The notes: generated by a model not told the origin, from the letters alone. A stretch of DNA of 64,000 nucleotides from Fragum whitleyi (GCA_948146395.1 OX411547.1:29175614-29239613), one strand, 5' to 3'. Positions 23,330 to 34,102 are shown, counted from the first letter of the stretch. Translations and numbers: made by a program.

Positions 23330-23910
23330 ATGATCATTAGTTTTAAAATTCTAGTATAAATATGCAGCTATAATTCTAATTGGTGGGAACGCACATGCGT
23401 GATATTTTTGAAATATGACAGTCTTTTAATTTGACAAAAAAGGTTATGAATAGGCAGAAAAAAACGCATTTTTGTAATGTTCTTTCTTTTCTAGCAAAAA
23501 AAGTCTAAAACATACCATTAAGAAACAAATATTATTAGATTCAAAATTATAGGATAATCACCAAGCTAATCTTAATCGATAGGAACGAAAATGGATTGAT
23601 ATTTAATTCGAAAGTCTTATCATTTGACTTTCGAATGTATTAAAAAAAAAAAGGCAGAAAATGAATCGCAAACACCCTTTTTTTCGTCTGCAGAGTCATT
23701 TTCGATTTAAAAAAATGTACAGAATATACCATTAAAATACAATTATCATTACTTTCAAAATTTTAGGAAATAATAAAAGCAAATTTGGATCGGTGAAAAA
23801 GGAAATGGGCCGTACTTAAGAATTTGACCAAACGTTTATAAAAATGGAAGAAAAACAAACGCAAGAAAACTTTTTTGTCGTCTGCAGTGTGTCATTTTCG
23901 ATTAAAAATC
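23330..23910 (+). repeat. Degenerate ~195-bp tandem repeat, about three units
   Basis: Unit landmarks 'aggcagaaaaaaacgc', 'aggcagaaaatgaatcgc' and 'atggaagaaaaacaaacgc' start at 23453, 23652 and 23844. Later words recur in order in the units: 'tcgtctgcag..gtcattttcgatt', 'ataccattaa', 'ttcaaaatt.tagga', 'atcggt..aaaaatgg'. The units are well diverged, so the array is old. No frame runs through it. Confidence 0.65.
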
Positions 23911-24069
23911 AGCGGGATGCGAGCATTCCCGTCATGACTCACTGCAAAAAATGTGCACCGATGTTTTGTTTGTTTTCTCAATGTTGCAATCCGTCTGGGT
24001 CAACACCCTTCGACACCATTGGTCCTTCTCTTGCTATTCACGATATAGTCCTGCTATAACACAAAGCTT

Positions 24070-24138
24070 AGGCAGAAAGTATAGACTAAGATCAGCCTGC
24101 ACAGATGTGCTGCCTGATCATAGCCTAGACTGTCTGCC
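24070..24138. mobile_element. Hairpin family H ('gatcagcctgcaca')
   Basis: 'ggcagaaagtatagactaag' pairs with the 'tagcctagactgtctgcc' side around 'atcagcctgcacagatgtgc'. Partial relatives lie at 27690-27735 and 33600-33662. The centre resembles that of family G, so the two may share ancestry. Confidence 0.6.
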
Positions 24139-24362
24139 CCCTTTTTAGATAATTGTAGAAAACACTCGAGTCAGACAGGTTAAAATGTCCAAAAATCGGC
24201 AAATAATTTCAAACTATTTATAAATTAAACTGAATAGGGTTTAAAAACGAGATTTGGGAAGGGGGTTTTCAATTAAGAAATACATGAAGTAAGCTTTTTG
24301 CTTAGCAACTTATACGCACAAAAAATGCTGGCTCGGCCTAAACACCTTGACGTTAGAAATGG

Positions 24363-24602
24363 GCGTTAGAGAGGGGACATTTCCAACAATTCAAGTTGAA
24401 CGTAATGGACAAGACGTCAAGCAGTCTGAAAAATTAATCAGTGCATTTGAATTATTCTTAGGTTGTGAACAGATACTTTCAGTCCGTAGCCATCTTTTGA
24501 TCACGTATTGAAGACTCAGCTCAGATTGTACAGGTGCACAGGCTGGTCTGAGTCTTAATGGTGCGTACACGTGAAATTGTTGGAAATGTCACGCAAAGGC
24601 TT
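24363..24602 (+). mobile_element. TIR element family G, copy 2
   Basis: Left end 'gacatttccaacaattcaag' and right end 'gaaattgttggaaatgtcac' are about 240 bp apart, the same size as copy 1. The inner hairpin words 'aagactcagctcag' and 'ctggtctgagtctt' are present near the right end. Confidence 0.65.
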
Positions 24603-24647
24603 ATATAATACACTTAAATAGAAAGTAATTAAACTAGAAAAAGAATA

Positions 24648-24885
24648 TCGCGTGACATTTCCAACAATTTTATATGTGTACACCATGTAGACTCATGTCA
24701 GCCTATGTATTTGCACCATCTGTTGACAATCTCCACTACTCGCTTAATAGCTTAATAGAAAGCTCCGGTCCTATTTCTCTTTTCACAATCAAAGAATGAT
24801 TTAACGCACTGTATAATTGTTTAGGCTGCTCAATATTAGTCCATTACACACATGTGAAATTGTTGGAAATGTCATATTCAGTCTC
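24648..24885 (+). mobile_element. TIR element family G, copy 3
   Basis: Starts 'cgcgtgacatttccaacaat' and ends 'attgttggaaatgtcatatt', again about 240 bp. It lies only 45 bp from copy 2. The inner region is more diverged. Confidence 0.6.
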
Positions 24886-24889
24886 AAAT

Positions 24890-26725
24890 TTTAACAAGAG
24901 CCCCCCCCCCTCAAAGTTTGGCTTTCCAGAGAGAAGGCTACGCTACAGCTAGGATCTAAACAAGTTGACTTTGATTTAAGGAAGCTATACCCCTGCACAC
25001 AACGGGTAAACGGCATGATTGGGCGCATTGAGGAATGTAAAATTGTTAATAAGAACTGTTCAAGTGAACATGTAATACTTCCTTAGAATGAATAACGATT
25101 ATAATAATTCACAAACCAATATATCGAGTAAAAAAATACACGTACATGCATCAAATTTGCGCGTACACTCCCAAAAATTGCAAGTGCCACTATAAACGCA
25201 ACCAAGAGCTTTTACAAATCACCTAAAAATGTTATATAAGCTTATGTAATTAAAGTTTTCACTGAAAAAAATATACATGCACTCTCATATTTCTTTTATA
25301 CACATAAATTTATTTTAGTGCAGTTGTTAAATTGTTAGTATTTCAACCCGTTTTCAATTGTTCAAGCTTATCAGCACACCCCGAGTCTTTGCCGTAACCC
25401 TATTTATTTTGTGCGTATCTCATTATGAACATAAATATCATAATTTTTGGTGACAATTCTTAGTTCGAAACATTAAGATCAACTTCCACTATTCATTTCA
25501 TATTGTTCGTTTTATTCAATAACGTTTTGGTGGTGTTTGGCTTATCATTTCGAGGGTTTCAATAGAAATATAAACTATTCTTAGTCTAACGTATTTGACG
25601 TTAACGTGACCCACGACGTTAAGTCTTTGTCAGCCAAAAGTTCACAGCGGAGACAGAAATTAAAATATTTGACAAACATGGCGAACGTTAACCTTACCTA
25701 CACCAGAAGTTGAATGAAAACGCACTCTTTTTCCTTTTTCATGTAAATGGATTCTGATTTTTATTGTCGCCGTAAGTCCAGAATAACTTTGGACATCTTT
25801 GCAGAAGAGAAAATAGGGAGGTATCCAACAAGCAAAAATGGGTTATCTGTCTTGTGTGCTTAGTGCAAACATATGGCTCAACTATAGTCAGTTTGCGCAC
25901 ACCGCGCATGCTGACTAGGGTTGACACTTTTCTTTGCAAGTAGCCAATTTTCTGGCCATTCTATCTTTCTGTATAAGAATTTTTGGAATGCGACCTTCGG
26001 TTGACCTCTCCTGAAATCAAGCCCTTTTTCAAATATTTATTTGTCAAGTTGCCAGGTGGTCCTTGTTCCTCGAGTAGTCACGTTTGGATAAAATTAAAAT
26101 AATTAGCCACCGGGATAGCTGAATTCTTATTGTCACAAAAATACATATGCACAAAGGAATTTGAAATGCAGACGTAAATTTGTACATTTTATGTAAAATA
26201 ACTACATTTTATAAAATTATAAGGTTTATTTTTCCAAATATAGTCAAGAGAATATAGGAAGAGTCCTTTTATTATTTCTTCCATTTATGTGACAGAATAC
26301 ACTTATTCTTTTAAAAGCAAGATTCAAAGCAATAATTTGAAAAAAAGTTATACAAAATGTTGATTTATTAGAATGCACAAGTTAAAGTGAATGATCTAAG
26401 GTCAATTTTGTCTATTCATTGAATTTTTACCCAAACATCACACAAGTGATTCTTATTCAAGTTCTTTCAAAACAATCCTCATCAAAAAGTAATATCCATA
26501 AAGCTATCTGGTTGCAATGGCCACCGGCATCAAAGCGATTAAAACAACCCAACAAAATTTGTTTCTTCCAAATATCTTAACGCCAAGAGCCCTGATTGGC
26601 ATAAAGTCCTCTGCCAAAAATCACCTTATCGCTCTAACCCATTTTACAAACCACAATTAACCCTATGATGTTAGGATTTTTTTTTACAATAGACAAAGAT
26701 TAACAGCACCTTTAAGCAAGCATGC
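24890..26725. other. Unique-looking AT-rich stretch with C-run
   Basis: A C10 run lies at 24901-24910. At 25678 'acaaacatggcgaacg' looks like a start context but closes after 11 codons. The minus-strand 66-codon frame at 25739-25939 has no motif. No gene is called. Confidence 0.4.
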
Positions 26726-26729
26726 CAAG

Positions 26730-26797
26730 AGGTCAGTGCAACACTACTGTAAGTGCCTATTTTTACATAGGCACTTACAATAGTGTTGCACTGACCT
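26730..26797. mobile_element. Hairpin MITE family A2, copy 1
   Basis: Arms 26730-26760 and 26767-26797 (31 bp each, one mismatch) read 'aggtcagtgcaacactactg' and so on, with loop 'ttttac'. A second copy lies at 50113-50179. The order 'tcagcg', 'ttgt.a.tgcctata' is shared with family A. Confidence 0.85.
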
Positions 26798-26980
26798 ATA
26801 AATATATTTTGCAGATGTCTGGTAAGCCCGTATTTGTACAGTTAAGGACACTGCGAAATTGACACTCGCCCCTCCCCCAAAAATTCTAAATCACTCGCTC
26901 AACGCTCAATTTTTAAGCATTTCAAACACCCCATCAAATCAAAAAGCTTTAAATCACTGACCCCCTCCCGCAAATTCTTT

Positions 26981-27112
26981 CAGCTGGAGGCTTGGAAAGG
27001 ATTAAATGGTATCACTGGTGTGAGAAATAACAGGAATCCATTATTAGGTGCTTTAGCCGCCAAGGTATATAACTGAAAGATCGTTGAAAGTGACACAAAG
27101 CCACATTCACAG
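26981..27112 (+). mobile_element. SINE 3' part, diverged
   Basis: 'cagctggaggcttggaaagg', 'caggaatccattattaggtg', 'agccgcc' and 'gttgaaagtgacacaaagcc' follow the order of the SINE body seen at 50561-50797. The head is missing. Confidence 0.7.
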
Positions 27113-27318
27113 CTTAGTTAATAAAACTCCAAATTATGCGAAAAAATACCTTACATTATTTCGCCATTCACTTGTCCCAGCTATGAATTCTAAATCATTC
27201 ATATGATTTAATTTTATAAACTCTAAATCATTCATATAAGATGCGTTGCAAGTCAAAAGTTCGTCACGCAGGAAATATGAAGGTTGAAATGGCAGGTAAT
27301 AAGTTAGTCTACTGCATC

Positions 27319-27547
27319 TTAACCCTTTCCTATTTTACAAAATTTTGGACCTGTCCAAATTCAAAGGTTTTGCAGATGAAAATTGAAAGGGGATTTAATT
27401 TGAAAAATAACCATTCAGTAGGGTAGAAAATAGTGTGGAAAAAGAAGAAATTGCTTGTCAGAAGCAATTTCTTCTTTTTTCACAATGTTTTCTCAATCAT
27501 ATTATTACAGGCACGTAAAAATCAGAGATTAAACAGCAAAGAATTGA
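27319..27547 (+). mobile_element. piggyBac-like TTAA MITE, copy 2
   Basis: Left ttaa (27319-27322) is followed by CCCTTTCCTATTTTAC. The right end, 'aaacagcaaaga', runs into ttga (27544-27547, probably mutated TTAA). The centre 'agaaattgcttgtcagaagc' pairs with 'aatttcttct' to give the family hairpin. 229 bp, same length as copy 1. Confidence 0.85.
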
Positions 27548-27689
27548 TTATTACACACCTAATCAGACGATGAATTTAGATTCATTTTCAACAGTGTTCA
27601 AATGATTTGATTTCTATATATCAACTTCCAACAGACGAGCGTTATTATTGCTTAAAAATATCGCTATCCAGTTCCATGCTGAAACTGGA

Positions 27690-27735
27690 ATAATAGACAC
27701 GAGTAATAGACAAAGATCAGCCTGCATATATTTCC
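27690..27735. repeat. Fragment of hairpin family H
   Basis: 'agacaaagatcagcctgcat' and 'tctgatctcaatc' resemble the core of 24070-24138. The ends are lost. Confidence 0.4.
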
Positions 27736-28017
27736 AGTCTGATCTCAATCAACAACACCATAGGCTTTTATTTTGAATACGTAAGAGGCATTTTACAAAA
27801 TGGATGCTCGACCGTAGATTTTATGGGTTCATCTCCATAATCTGTAGGCGCACCCCTCGTATTTATGAGTGTACATATTCTTATGCCTGCGAGATAATAA
27901 GTGTACTTAAGACCCAAACAGTACACCATATGGCAGGAATAGGCTTGCAGTAACCCCAGTCAAAACGTACCCGAATGTGGGACTTATAATGCATAAGCTT
28001 CAATAACCTTTTTTTTA

Positions 28018-28350
28018 TTTATAGAAATATCTGCGTGATTACATCGCATATGATATTTTTTATATCACATGGTCATTTTTAGAACAATGACAATTTGCGG
28101 TTATTTAAAAAAAAAAAAAAAACAAATAAAAAACACTTGTAATTCTGCTCGAAACATTGACGAAAATGAGGCAAAAAAGGTTATTAGATAAATATAATAC
28201 GTATTTAGTGTTGTGTATGAATAAAAATATCTAAATTGGTTGTGGTTGTGGGAATTGATTATTGACGCGGCAGAGCCTCGACAATTATCAAATACCATAT
28301 TCTCGTTAGATATTTTTATTCATACAAAACACTAAATACGTATTACATAT
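28018..28350 (-). mobile_element. Dispersed element family D, copy 2
   Basis: The reverse orientation of 16126-16430. The flank part ('tttttagaacaatgac', 'gacgaaaatgaggc') comes first, then the hairpin with arms 'taatacgtatttagtgttgt' and 'caaaacactaaatacgtatt'. Its loop is larger and holds 'ttgtgggaattg' and 'gcagagcctcgacaatt'. Confidence 0.7.
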
Positions 28351-29160
28351 ACTCCTGCTGATTGAAGAAATTGTGAGCCATATGCCAAAAAACCTTTCCA
28401 ATTTTTCCTTATAGATTTTTTAAATTCCCGTCTGATTGTAGCTGAAATACAATCCATAATCATACAGAACTTTTTTTTTACTTTAGCCCGGCTGAAGAAA
28501 TTTTACTTTTGCCTTGTTAAAGAAAAATATAATACATTGGCAAAAATAACCTTTGAACTATTGCCCAGTCGTATTTTTTACTCGTGTCTAATTAAAGAAA
28601 ATGTAATGCAGCAGCTAAAATAAATTCTATACTATCGTTTGGTTGAAATTTTCACTCTGTGTCTGATTGTAATGCAATTACTGAAATTAATTTTTACTCT
28701 CTTTCAGGTGGGACATTCATACGAAAAGCTTTCTCTAGATTTTAATTGGAAACATACAAAATGACGCTATAGTTTGTCGGGATGAAGGTTACAAGGACAC
28801 ATGGTTGAAGTTGATTATGCTGTTTCATAAGTTACTTCACTGAATGTTTTTATTTCCTTAAACCGTATTTTAGTCCAGGGCCTGGATGTTGTATGAAATA
28901 AAACAGAAAACTGATAAATTGTGATATATTTTATGTTCATTAATTTATTATAGAATAAAAACAGAATAAGTATGTTACTCTCAAGTTCAAGTAAGAGCGA
29001 GTTCTCAGTTAATCACAATTTTTTTAAAAGGGCGTAAGCTAGAACCCAGATATTCAAAAATACCACCAACAAACTAAATGGGTGTTTGGGTTTGTTTTAG
29101 TCGAAAAGCTTATGGCCACGTGAGCATGGTGTATAACTCCATCTGTTGAAAGAAATACGT
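28351..29160. other. AT-rich stretch, no gene seen
   Basis: No repeat or frame was recognised. Confidence 0.4.
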
Positions 29161-29166
29161 TATTTT

Positions 29167-29584
29167 CTTTAATGCTTTTCGGTGATTTATCGAGAAATAA
29201 CGATAGATTATCACTTGATAATCTCACCGCAAAAGCAGTCAAATTATCAAAAACTTATACCCTGCTTTTGTGCATTTCATCCTATCTGACGTCATCTATG
29301 CGGGGCGAAATAAGTGACGTCACAATAAACGTTGCATAGCAATCACGCGCAAAATGATGCGCTTTACGAAAATATGTCATAGAAATTTCACATTTTGTCT
29401 CATTTTTGCATTAGAGAAATAGAATAATCGTTTGTTTTTCGAGTAAGATCGATTAATATTTCATTTCGTGAACAACAAAAGATATATTTTCCCTCGTGGC
29501 TCTGCCTCTCGTGAAAATATAGCTTTTGCTGTTCACTCAATGAAATATAAATCGATCTTACATTGAAACAAACGATTATCCTCT
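29167..29584 (-). mobile_element. 418-bp double-hairpin element E, copy 1
   Basis: It matches 50888-51305 in reverse complement over its whole length, also about 418 bp. The first part (from 'ctttaatgcttttcggtg') holds a short hairpin with 'gattatcacttgataatctc' and two TGACGTCA words (29287 and 29315). The second part is a palindrome of about 160 bp centred on 'gtggctctgcctc', with arms 'cgtttgtttttcgagtaag' and 'gaaacaaacg'. No reading frame is present. No long flanking repeat was found around this copy, unlike copy 2. Confidence 0.85.
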
Positions 29585-29756
29585 ATGTATTTTCGCCTCC
29601 GTATCATGGTACAATTTTTTTTTTAATTTCCGTCTCTATAATTCATGTACATGTAATAAAATGTTTATATCATAGGTCGGCAATGACACGAAATTAAAAT
29701 GTACATTTCGAGATAAACTTCACAACGAGTATGAATGATTCTATTGGTAATCTTCC

Positions 29757-30049
29757 GAGGGCGTAACCACCATTACGCAAGTGCGTAATACAAAATACAT
29801 ACTCTGTCGAAAAATACCATTAATGAATTATCATAGCATCGTAACCATAGATTAGTTATGATGTAATGAAATTTCATCTATGCCGAAATCATTAAAATTA
29901 TCCCTGCGAACCGATTGCCCTGTCCTCCATATTTTCTCGCTTAAAAGGAGCGAATGGACGTCAGTTTGATTAAGTTTTTAAATGACGCCTATATATTTAC
30001 GAGTGATTGCCAATTATGTGCTTTTGAATTTTAAAGTCCTGGGTACTCC
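29757..30049 (+). mobile_element. Dispersed element family C, copy 1
   Basis: Begins 'gagggcgtaaccaccattac' and ends 'aaagtcctgggtactcc'. The ends are loosely inverted, and inside lies 'tgaatta.catagcatcg'. Copies lie at 36587-36862 (plus) and 53791-54001 (minus). It is non-coding and of unknown class. Confidence 0.6.
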
Positions 30050-30410
30050 CGTGTCTTCGACAATGTTTGAATGAAAAAAGCATGCTTTCTGAAACGTGGC
30101 GGAAACCCATCTCAAAATTGAGACACCACTTCCGCCTTAACTGAAGGGAAGGGTCTAAAATCACCCCAGACGATAACATGCGACGTTGTCGTCTGATAGA
30201 TATGCAGATAAATGTGCACCGCCAACTCGAATTACTTTGCAACACGTTCAACAAATAACATACGGTGAGAAACGATTAATTTCAACATGAAACGTTCTGG
30301 TTCTTTTTCACCTTTGCCAATACACGAATTCGCAGTTGGCAGCATTTTTATTCGTGACCCGCCAGACGAAAATGGACCGTCTGGGTGGTGCATCAGTGTC
30401 GACCCTTAAT

Positions 30411-30650
30411 TGAGCATGTGCGAGAGATTTCCAACAATATCACAAATGCGCAAAGCAAAGACTCAGACCAGCCTGTGCATCAGCACAGTCTGACCATAGT
30501 CTTCACTGTGCGTTTAGTAGATAGGTAAGTTCTCAGAGTATCTGTAGACCATCAGGTGACTCTATCTTTACAGTATGTGGCTGTCTACGCTACTCAATGT
30601 TTGCACCTCACAATTATTTGAAATCGTTGGAAATGCCATGCACAGACTCA
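30411..30650 (+). mobile_element. TIR element family G, copy 4
   Basis: Same length (240 bp) and order as 21821-22060: left 'gagatttccaacaatatcac', inner hairpin 'aagactcagaccagcctgtg', 'tatctgtagaccatcaggt', 'gtggctgtctacgctact', right 'cgttggaaatgcc'. The match along the whole length shows that both are true copies. Confidence 0.8.
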
Positions 30651-30702
30651 ATTGATTTTCTAGATATATAGGATGAAAATTCTATTTTCCCATGAAAGAA
30701 AT

Positions 30703-30938
30703 TTGTGCCTGTGCTTGACATTTCCAACAAATTCATGAGTGCTTGGTCTCGAGATTTTGAGCAACATGTACACAATGTAATAAGAATATCTTCTGTACAA
30801 CTGAAGAGGTGTTAAGACCTTATCTATCGCCATAGCGTAAAGCAAAGACTCTGGCCAGCCTGTGTGGATGCATAGGCTGGCCAGATGCTTTGCTGTGCAG
30901 TGCATGTGAAATTGTTGGAAATGTCACGCACTGGCTCA
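30703..30938 (+). mobile_element. TIR element family G, copy 5 (variant)
   Basis: Left end 'tgacatttccaacaaattca', right end 'gaaattgttggaaatgtcac'. The hairpin 'actctggccagcctgtg' and 'ataggctggccagatg' lies near the right end, so this follows the copy-2 arrangement. It lies 52 bp from copy 4. Confidence 0.7.
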
Positions 30939-31404
30939 TTTTGAAAAGATGACGCCGAAAAGAATCGACCAATTTTTTTTCAAATATTTATTTTACGGTG
31001 TTCCAACTAAGCCCTTATTTTTAAAACAGGTATTTAATATGATTAAGTAAGCCGTAAACAAACAAACAAATAAACCCACTCCCATATTCATTTTAACTGA
31101 TCATTCGTCTTTTAGGTAAGACGTTTTAGTAGCCAATTAACGCAAATATTAGAAGGACAAGAAGCCCGAGTGGGCCTGTTTCGCTCCATGGGCTTTAACA
31201 TCTCTAGACTTTAATTAAACAAATCTTACTTTGACTGAAAACAAAACTTTGAATATCCCCTTTTAACTATTTTATAATGATTTACTGGGTCTGACCCACA
31301 TTGCACCGAAATACTCCATGACCATTAACATGCATACCTTTTACCCATCTTATTACAAATATTAAGGTGGTTGCAAATGGTAGACCATTTATTAGTAGAA
31401 CAAT
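30939..31404. other. AT-rich stretch leading into array 2
   Basis: No gene. The words approaching 31.4 kb begin to resemble the ~155-bp unit. Confidence 0.4.
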
Positions 31405-31984
31405 CAAAGTAAAGGGTCATTCATGGGACATGTATACAAAGATTCATTGAATCTAGTCAAATTGATTAGGAGATGAAGATATTTTGAGATTTTAAAGTGA
31501 AAATTGGTCCCCCTGTCACACCCACATTTATGAGCCCATCAAAATTTCAGATAAGTAAAAGTGGACCTAAGAAATATTCATGCCTAGTTTTATTACAATT
31601 GGCCCAAAGAGAGGGGAGGAGTAGATTTTTAGAGGTTTAAGTGTAAAAACAGCCTCGCCCTTGCATGCTAATAATTAGGGTGCAATCAAAATTTTTTTAA
31701 CAATTAAAAGCAAGGGTCACCCAAGGAACATTCATGCAAAGTTTTGTTTGTGAGACGCCCAATGGTTTGTGAGGAAAGGATTTTTTAAAGATTTTATAGT
31801 GAAAATAAGCCCCATCCTGTCACACCCATATTTGGGGGGTCAATCAAAATTCCTTTCAGAACTTAAGTGAAGGCTCAACCAAGGAACATCCATACGAAGT
31901 ATCATTGAACTCGTCCAAAGGTTTTGAGAGGAGAAGATTTTTAAAAATTTAAAGTGAAAATAAGCGCCGCTCTGTTACGTCCAT

Positions 31985-31995
<11 letters not shown>

Positions 31996-32016
<21 letters not shown>

Positions 32017-32017
32017 G
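31996..32017 (+). repeat. Poly-G run (22 G) inside array unit
   Basis: It is preceded by a T11 run and sits at the place where other units have only five or six G. It could fold into a G-quadruplex. The exact length is prone to sequencing error. Confidence 0.85.
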
Positions 32018-32149
32018 CAATTAAAATTTCTTTTAAATTGAAGGGTCACCAAACAAGCATCCGTGCAACGTTCCATTGAAATGGGCCCAATGGTTTGGGA
32101 GGAGAAGAATTTCAAAGATTTTAAAGTGAAAATAAACTCCATCCTGCCA

Positions 32150-32167
32150 GGGGGGGGGGGGGGGGGG
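32150..32167 (+). repeat. Poly-G run (18 G) inside next array unit
   Basis: Same unit position as the run at 31996, one unit later; here the 'cgcccatattt' words before the run have been lost. Confidence 0.85.
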
Positions 32168-32444
32168 CAATCAAAATTTCTTTAACAATTTATGTAAAGG
32201 GTCGTCCAAGAAGCATCAATGGGAAGTTGGGTGAGAAAATTTATTACGATTTTAAAGTGAAAAAAATGCCACACCCTGCGAGCCCATATCTGGGGGTAAA
32301 TTAAAATTTATTCAACAATTTAACAAGAGGGTCTTTTGACTGAGCCTTTTGGTTGGTCAACGGATTTTGGAAGGTAGTGACTTGCTTATTTTGAGGAGAA
32401 ATTTACAATTAAGTATCATACGGCAATAGGAGGGGGTGTTTTCC

Positions 32445-32671
32445 TTAACCCTTGCTGTTTAATGCTTGCTTTTTACGTGCCTGTAATTTTATGATTGAGA
32501 AAACATTGTGAAAAAAGACGAAATTGCTTCTGACAAGCAATTTCTTCTTTTTCCACACTAGTTTCTACCCTACAGAATGGTTATTTTTCAAATTAAATGC
32601 ACTTTAAATTTTCGTCTTCAAAACTTTTGAATTTGGACAGGTCAAAATTTTGTAAAACAGGAAAGTGTTGA
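32445..32671 (-). mobile_element. piggyBac-like TTAA MITE, copy 3
   Basis: Left ttaa (32445-32448) then CCCTTGCTGTTTAAT; right 'aaaacaggaaagtg' then ttga (32668-32671). The centre 'gaaattgcttctgac' pairs with 'aagcaatttcttc'. 227 bp. It lies about 100 bp beyond array 2. Confidence 0.85.
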
Positions 32672-32777
32672 TCAGGCTGTAGACTAAGAAGACCTAACAC
32701 AACATAGAATAGAATCGTGTCTCTGATCAGAACTTAAAAAGTAAAGCAGAAATTTAAAATCTCCATGCACGTAAATA

Positions 32778-33190
32778 CAGTTAACATAATCGTGAAATTG
32801 ACAAGGTGAATGATTTTGGAAAGAAATTGAATGAGCGGAAGGAGCGAGTTTTGAGTGAAAATGAAAGGAGGTAATCCAATATCGCTAATTTTGTTCCGGA
32901 TGAAAAAAATAGCGAAATTTATTCCCCCCCTTTAATAAAATATGTTTACAAGTTCTACAAACAGGTTTATATTTCTTCAAGAACCAATCAGATGCTCATA
33001 ATTTCAATAATTTCAGTTAAATCGCCATTTTTTTCTAGCTATATCTATTATGAATGAAGTTTTTGATCTTATCTTTGAGTGATTTTGAAACGTAATTGAA
33101 TGGTTTGAGTGAGTGTTTGGAATGAATGAATGAATGAGAGATTTAGAATGATTTCAGAATGTTTGAGACGAATGTTAATATAACGATGTC
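32778..33190 (+). mobile_element. TIR element family F (mariner-like ends), copy 1
   Basis: The left end 'cagttaacataatcgtgaaa' follows TA. The right end, ending near 'aatataacgatgtcaag', is degraded. The centre has 'gaggtaatccaatatcgc' facing an inverted 'gcgaaattta', and many 'ttggaatga' words surround it. The copy at 38095-38526 is better kept. It has no transposase frame. CAGT-starting ends and TA flanks suggest Tc1/mariner. Confidence 0.7.
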
Positions 33191-34100
33191 AAGCGTATTT
33201 CACAGAAACGTACTTTTATATGTGGAGCAATTGCATTTGTTACAAAAACTCAGTTATAACTCTTTTCGTATGAAACCAGACAATTGTTCAAAAGTAGACA
33301 TAAAAAATATTTTTATCGGTTCCTTTTTTCTTCACCGATTTTTGATAAAGCCGGGTGTTGAAACATTCGTCTGCATCGAAGGTTGGGTTTAAGTAAACAC
33401 AGACGAAAAAAATGAAGCGATATTGTCTGCTAAATATGCAGATGAAGTGCACCGCCGACTCAAATTACACTGTTTAATTCATAAAACGTGATTCTGCGCC
33501 TTTTTATCAATTTTTAGCGTTCGTTACGAAAATAGCGCCCTTGTTATTCCTTTAGGTTTAGCCTCATGATCCTTAAAGAACGACGGCATACAGGTCCGTG
33601 ACAAGTGTGAAAAGTAAAGATTCAGGTAAGCCTGTGCAGTCGCACAGTCTGATCCGAGTCTTCAGTTTTCGCTCCGTAAGGGTAGATACTGTCTTAAAGC
33701 TTCTTTTAACACTCGGCGAAATTTCATAGAACAGCCAAAAGACCAAAAAGTAATCGCTAGACAAAAAAAGAACAGAAAAGCTAAGACAATCTAGTAATCG
33801 ACAGCATAAACAGGGACAGAATGACCGACCCAGCTACCCAAGAAGCCCGTCAGATATCCAAGACTAAAAAGCTTTGATAGTCATCAATAGTCTGAATTGC
33901 TTACTCACTGTGTAAAATCTGAAGACAATAAAAGAATTAGCAGACACCAAAAGAAAAGGAAAGCCAATGCGATACGCAAAAAGATAGAATTGCCCAATTA
34001 TACAACCAGGAAAAATATTTTATGGCAGCTACCTGAACAAAGCAAAACTGAACTAGATGTCAGAAACAAAAGCCACGATAGTCATCCTTATATAGGAAAG
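33191..34100. other. Unique-looking stretch with a family H fragment
   Basis: At 33600-33662, 'agattcaggtaagcctgtgc' and 'gcacagtctgatccgagtct' are a degraded family H/G core. 'tgcagatgaagtgcaccgcc' at 33440 resembles 'tgcagataaatgtgcaccgc' at 30201, so there is a short shared repeat. No gene is supported. Confidence 0.45.
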
Positions 34101-34102
34101 CC

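Larger units (their letters stand above)
31405..32345. repeat. ~155-bp tandem array 2, about six units
   Basis: The word 'gtgaaaataagcccc', or variants of it, starts units near 31498, 31641, 31799, 31953, 32126 and 32258, so units range from about 130 to 175 bp. Each carries a 'caaggaacat'-type word, a 'cccaatggtttg' word and a G-run after 'cccatattt'. In two units the G-run has grown to 22 (31996-32017) and 18 (32150-32167). It is related to arrays 1 and 3. There is no frame. Confidence 0.85.
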
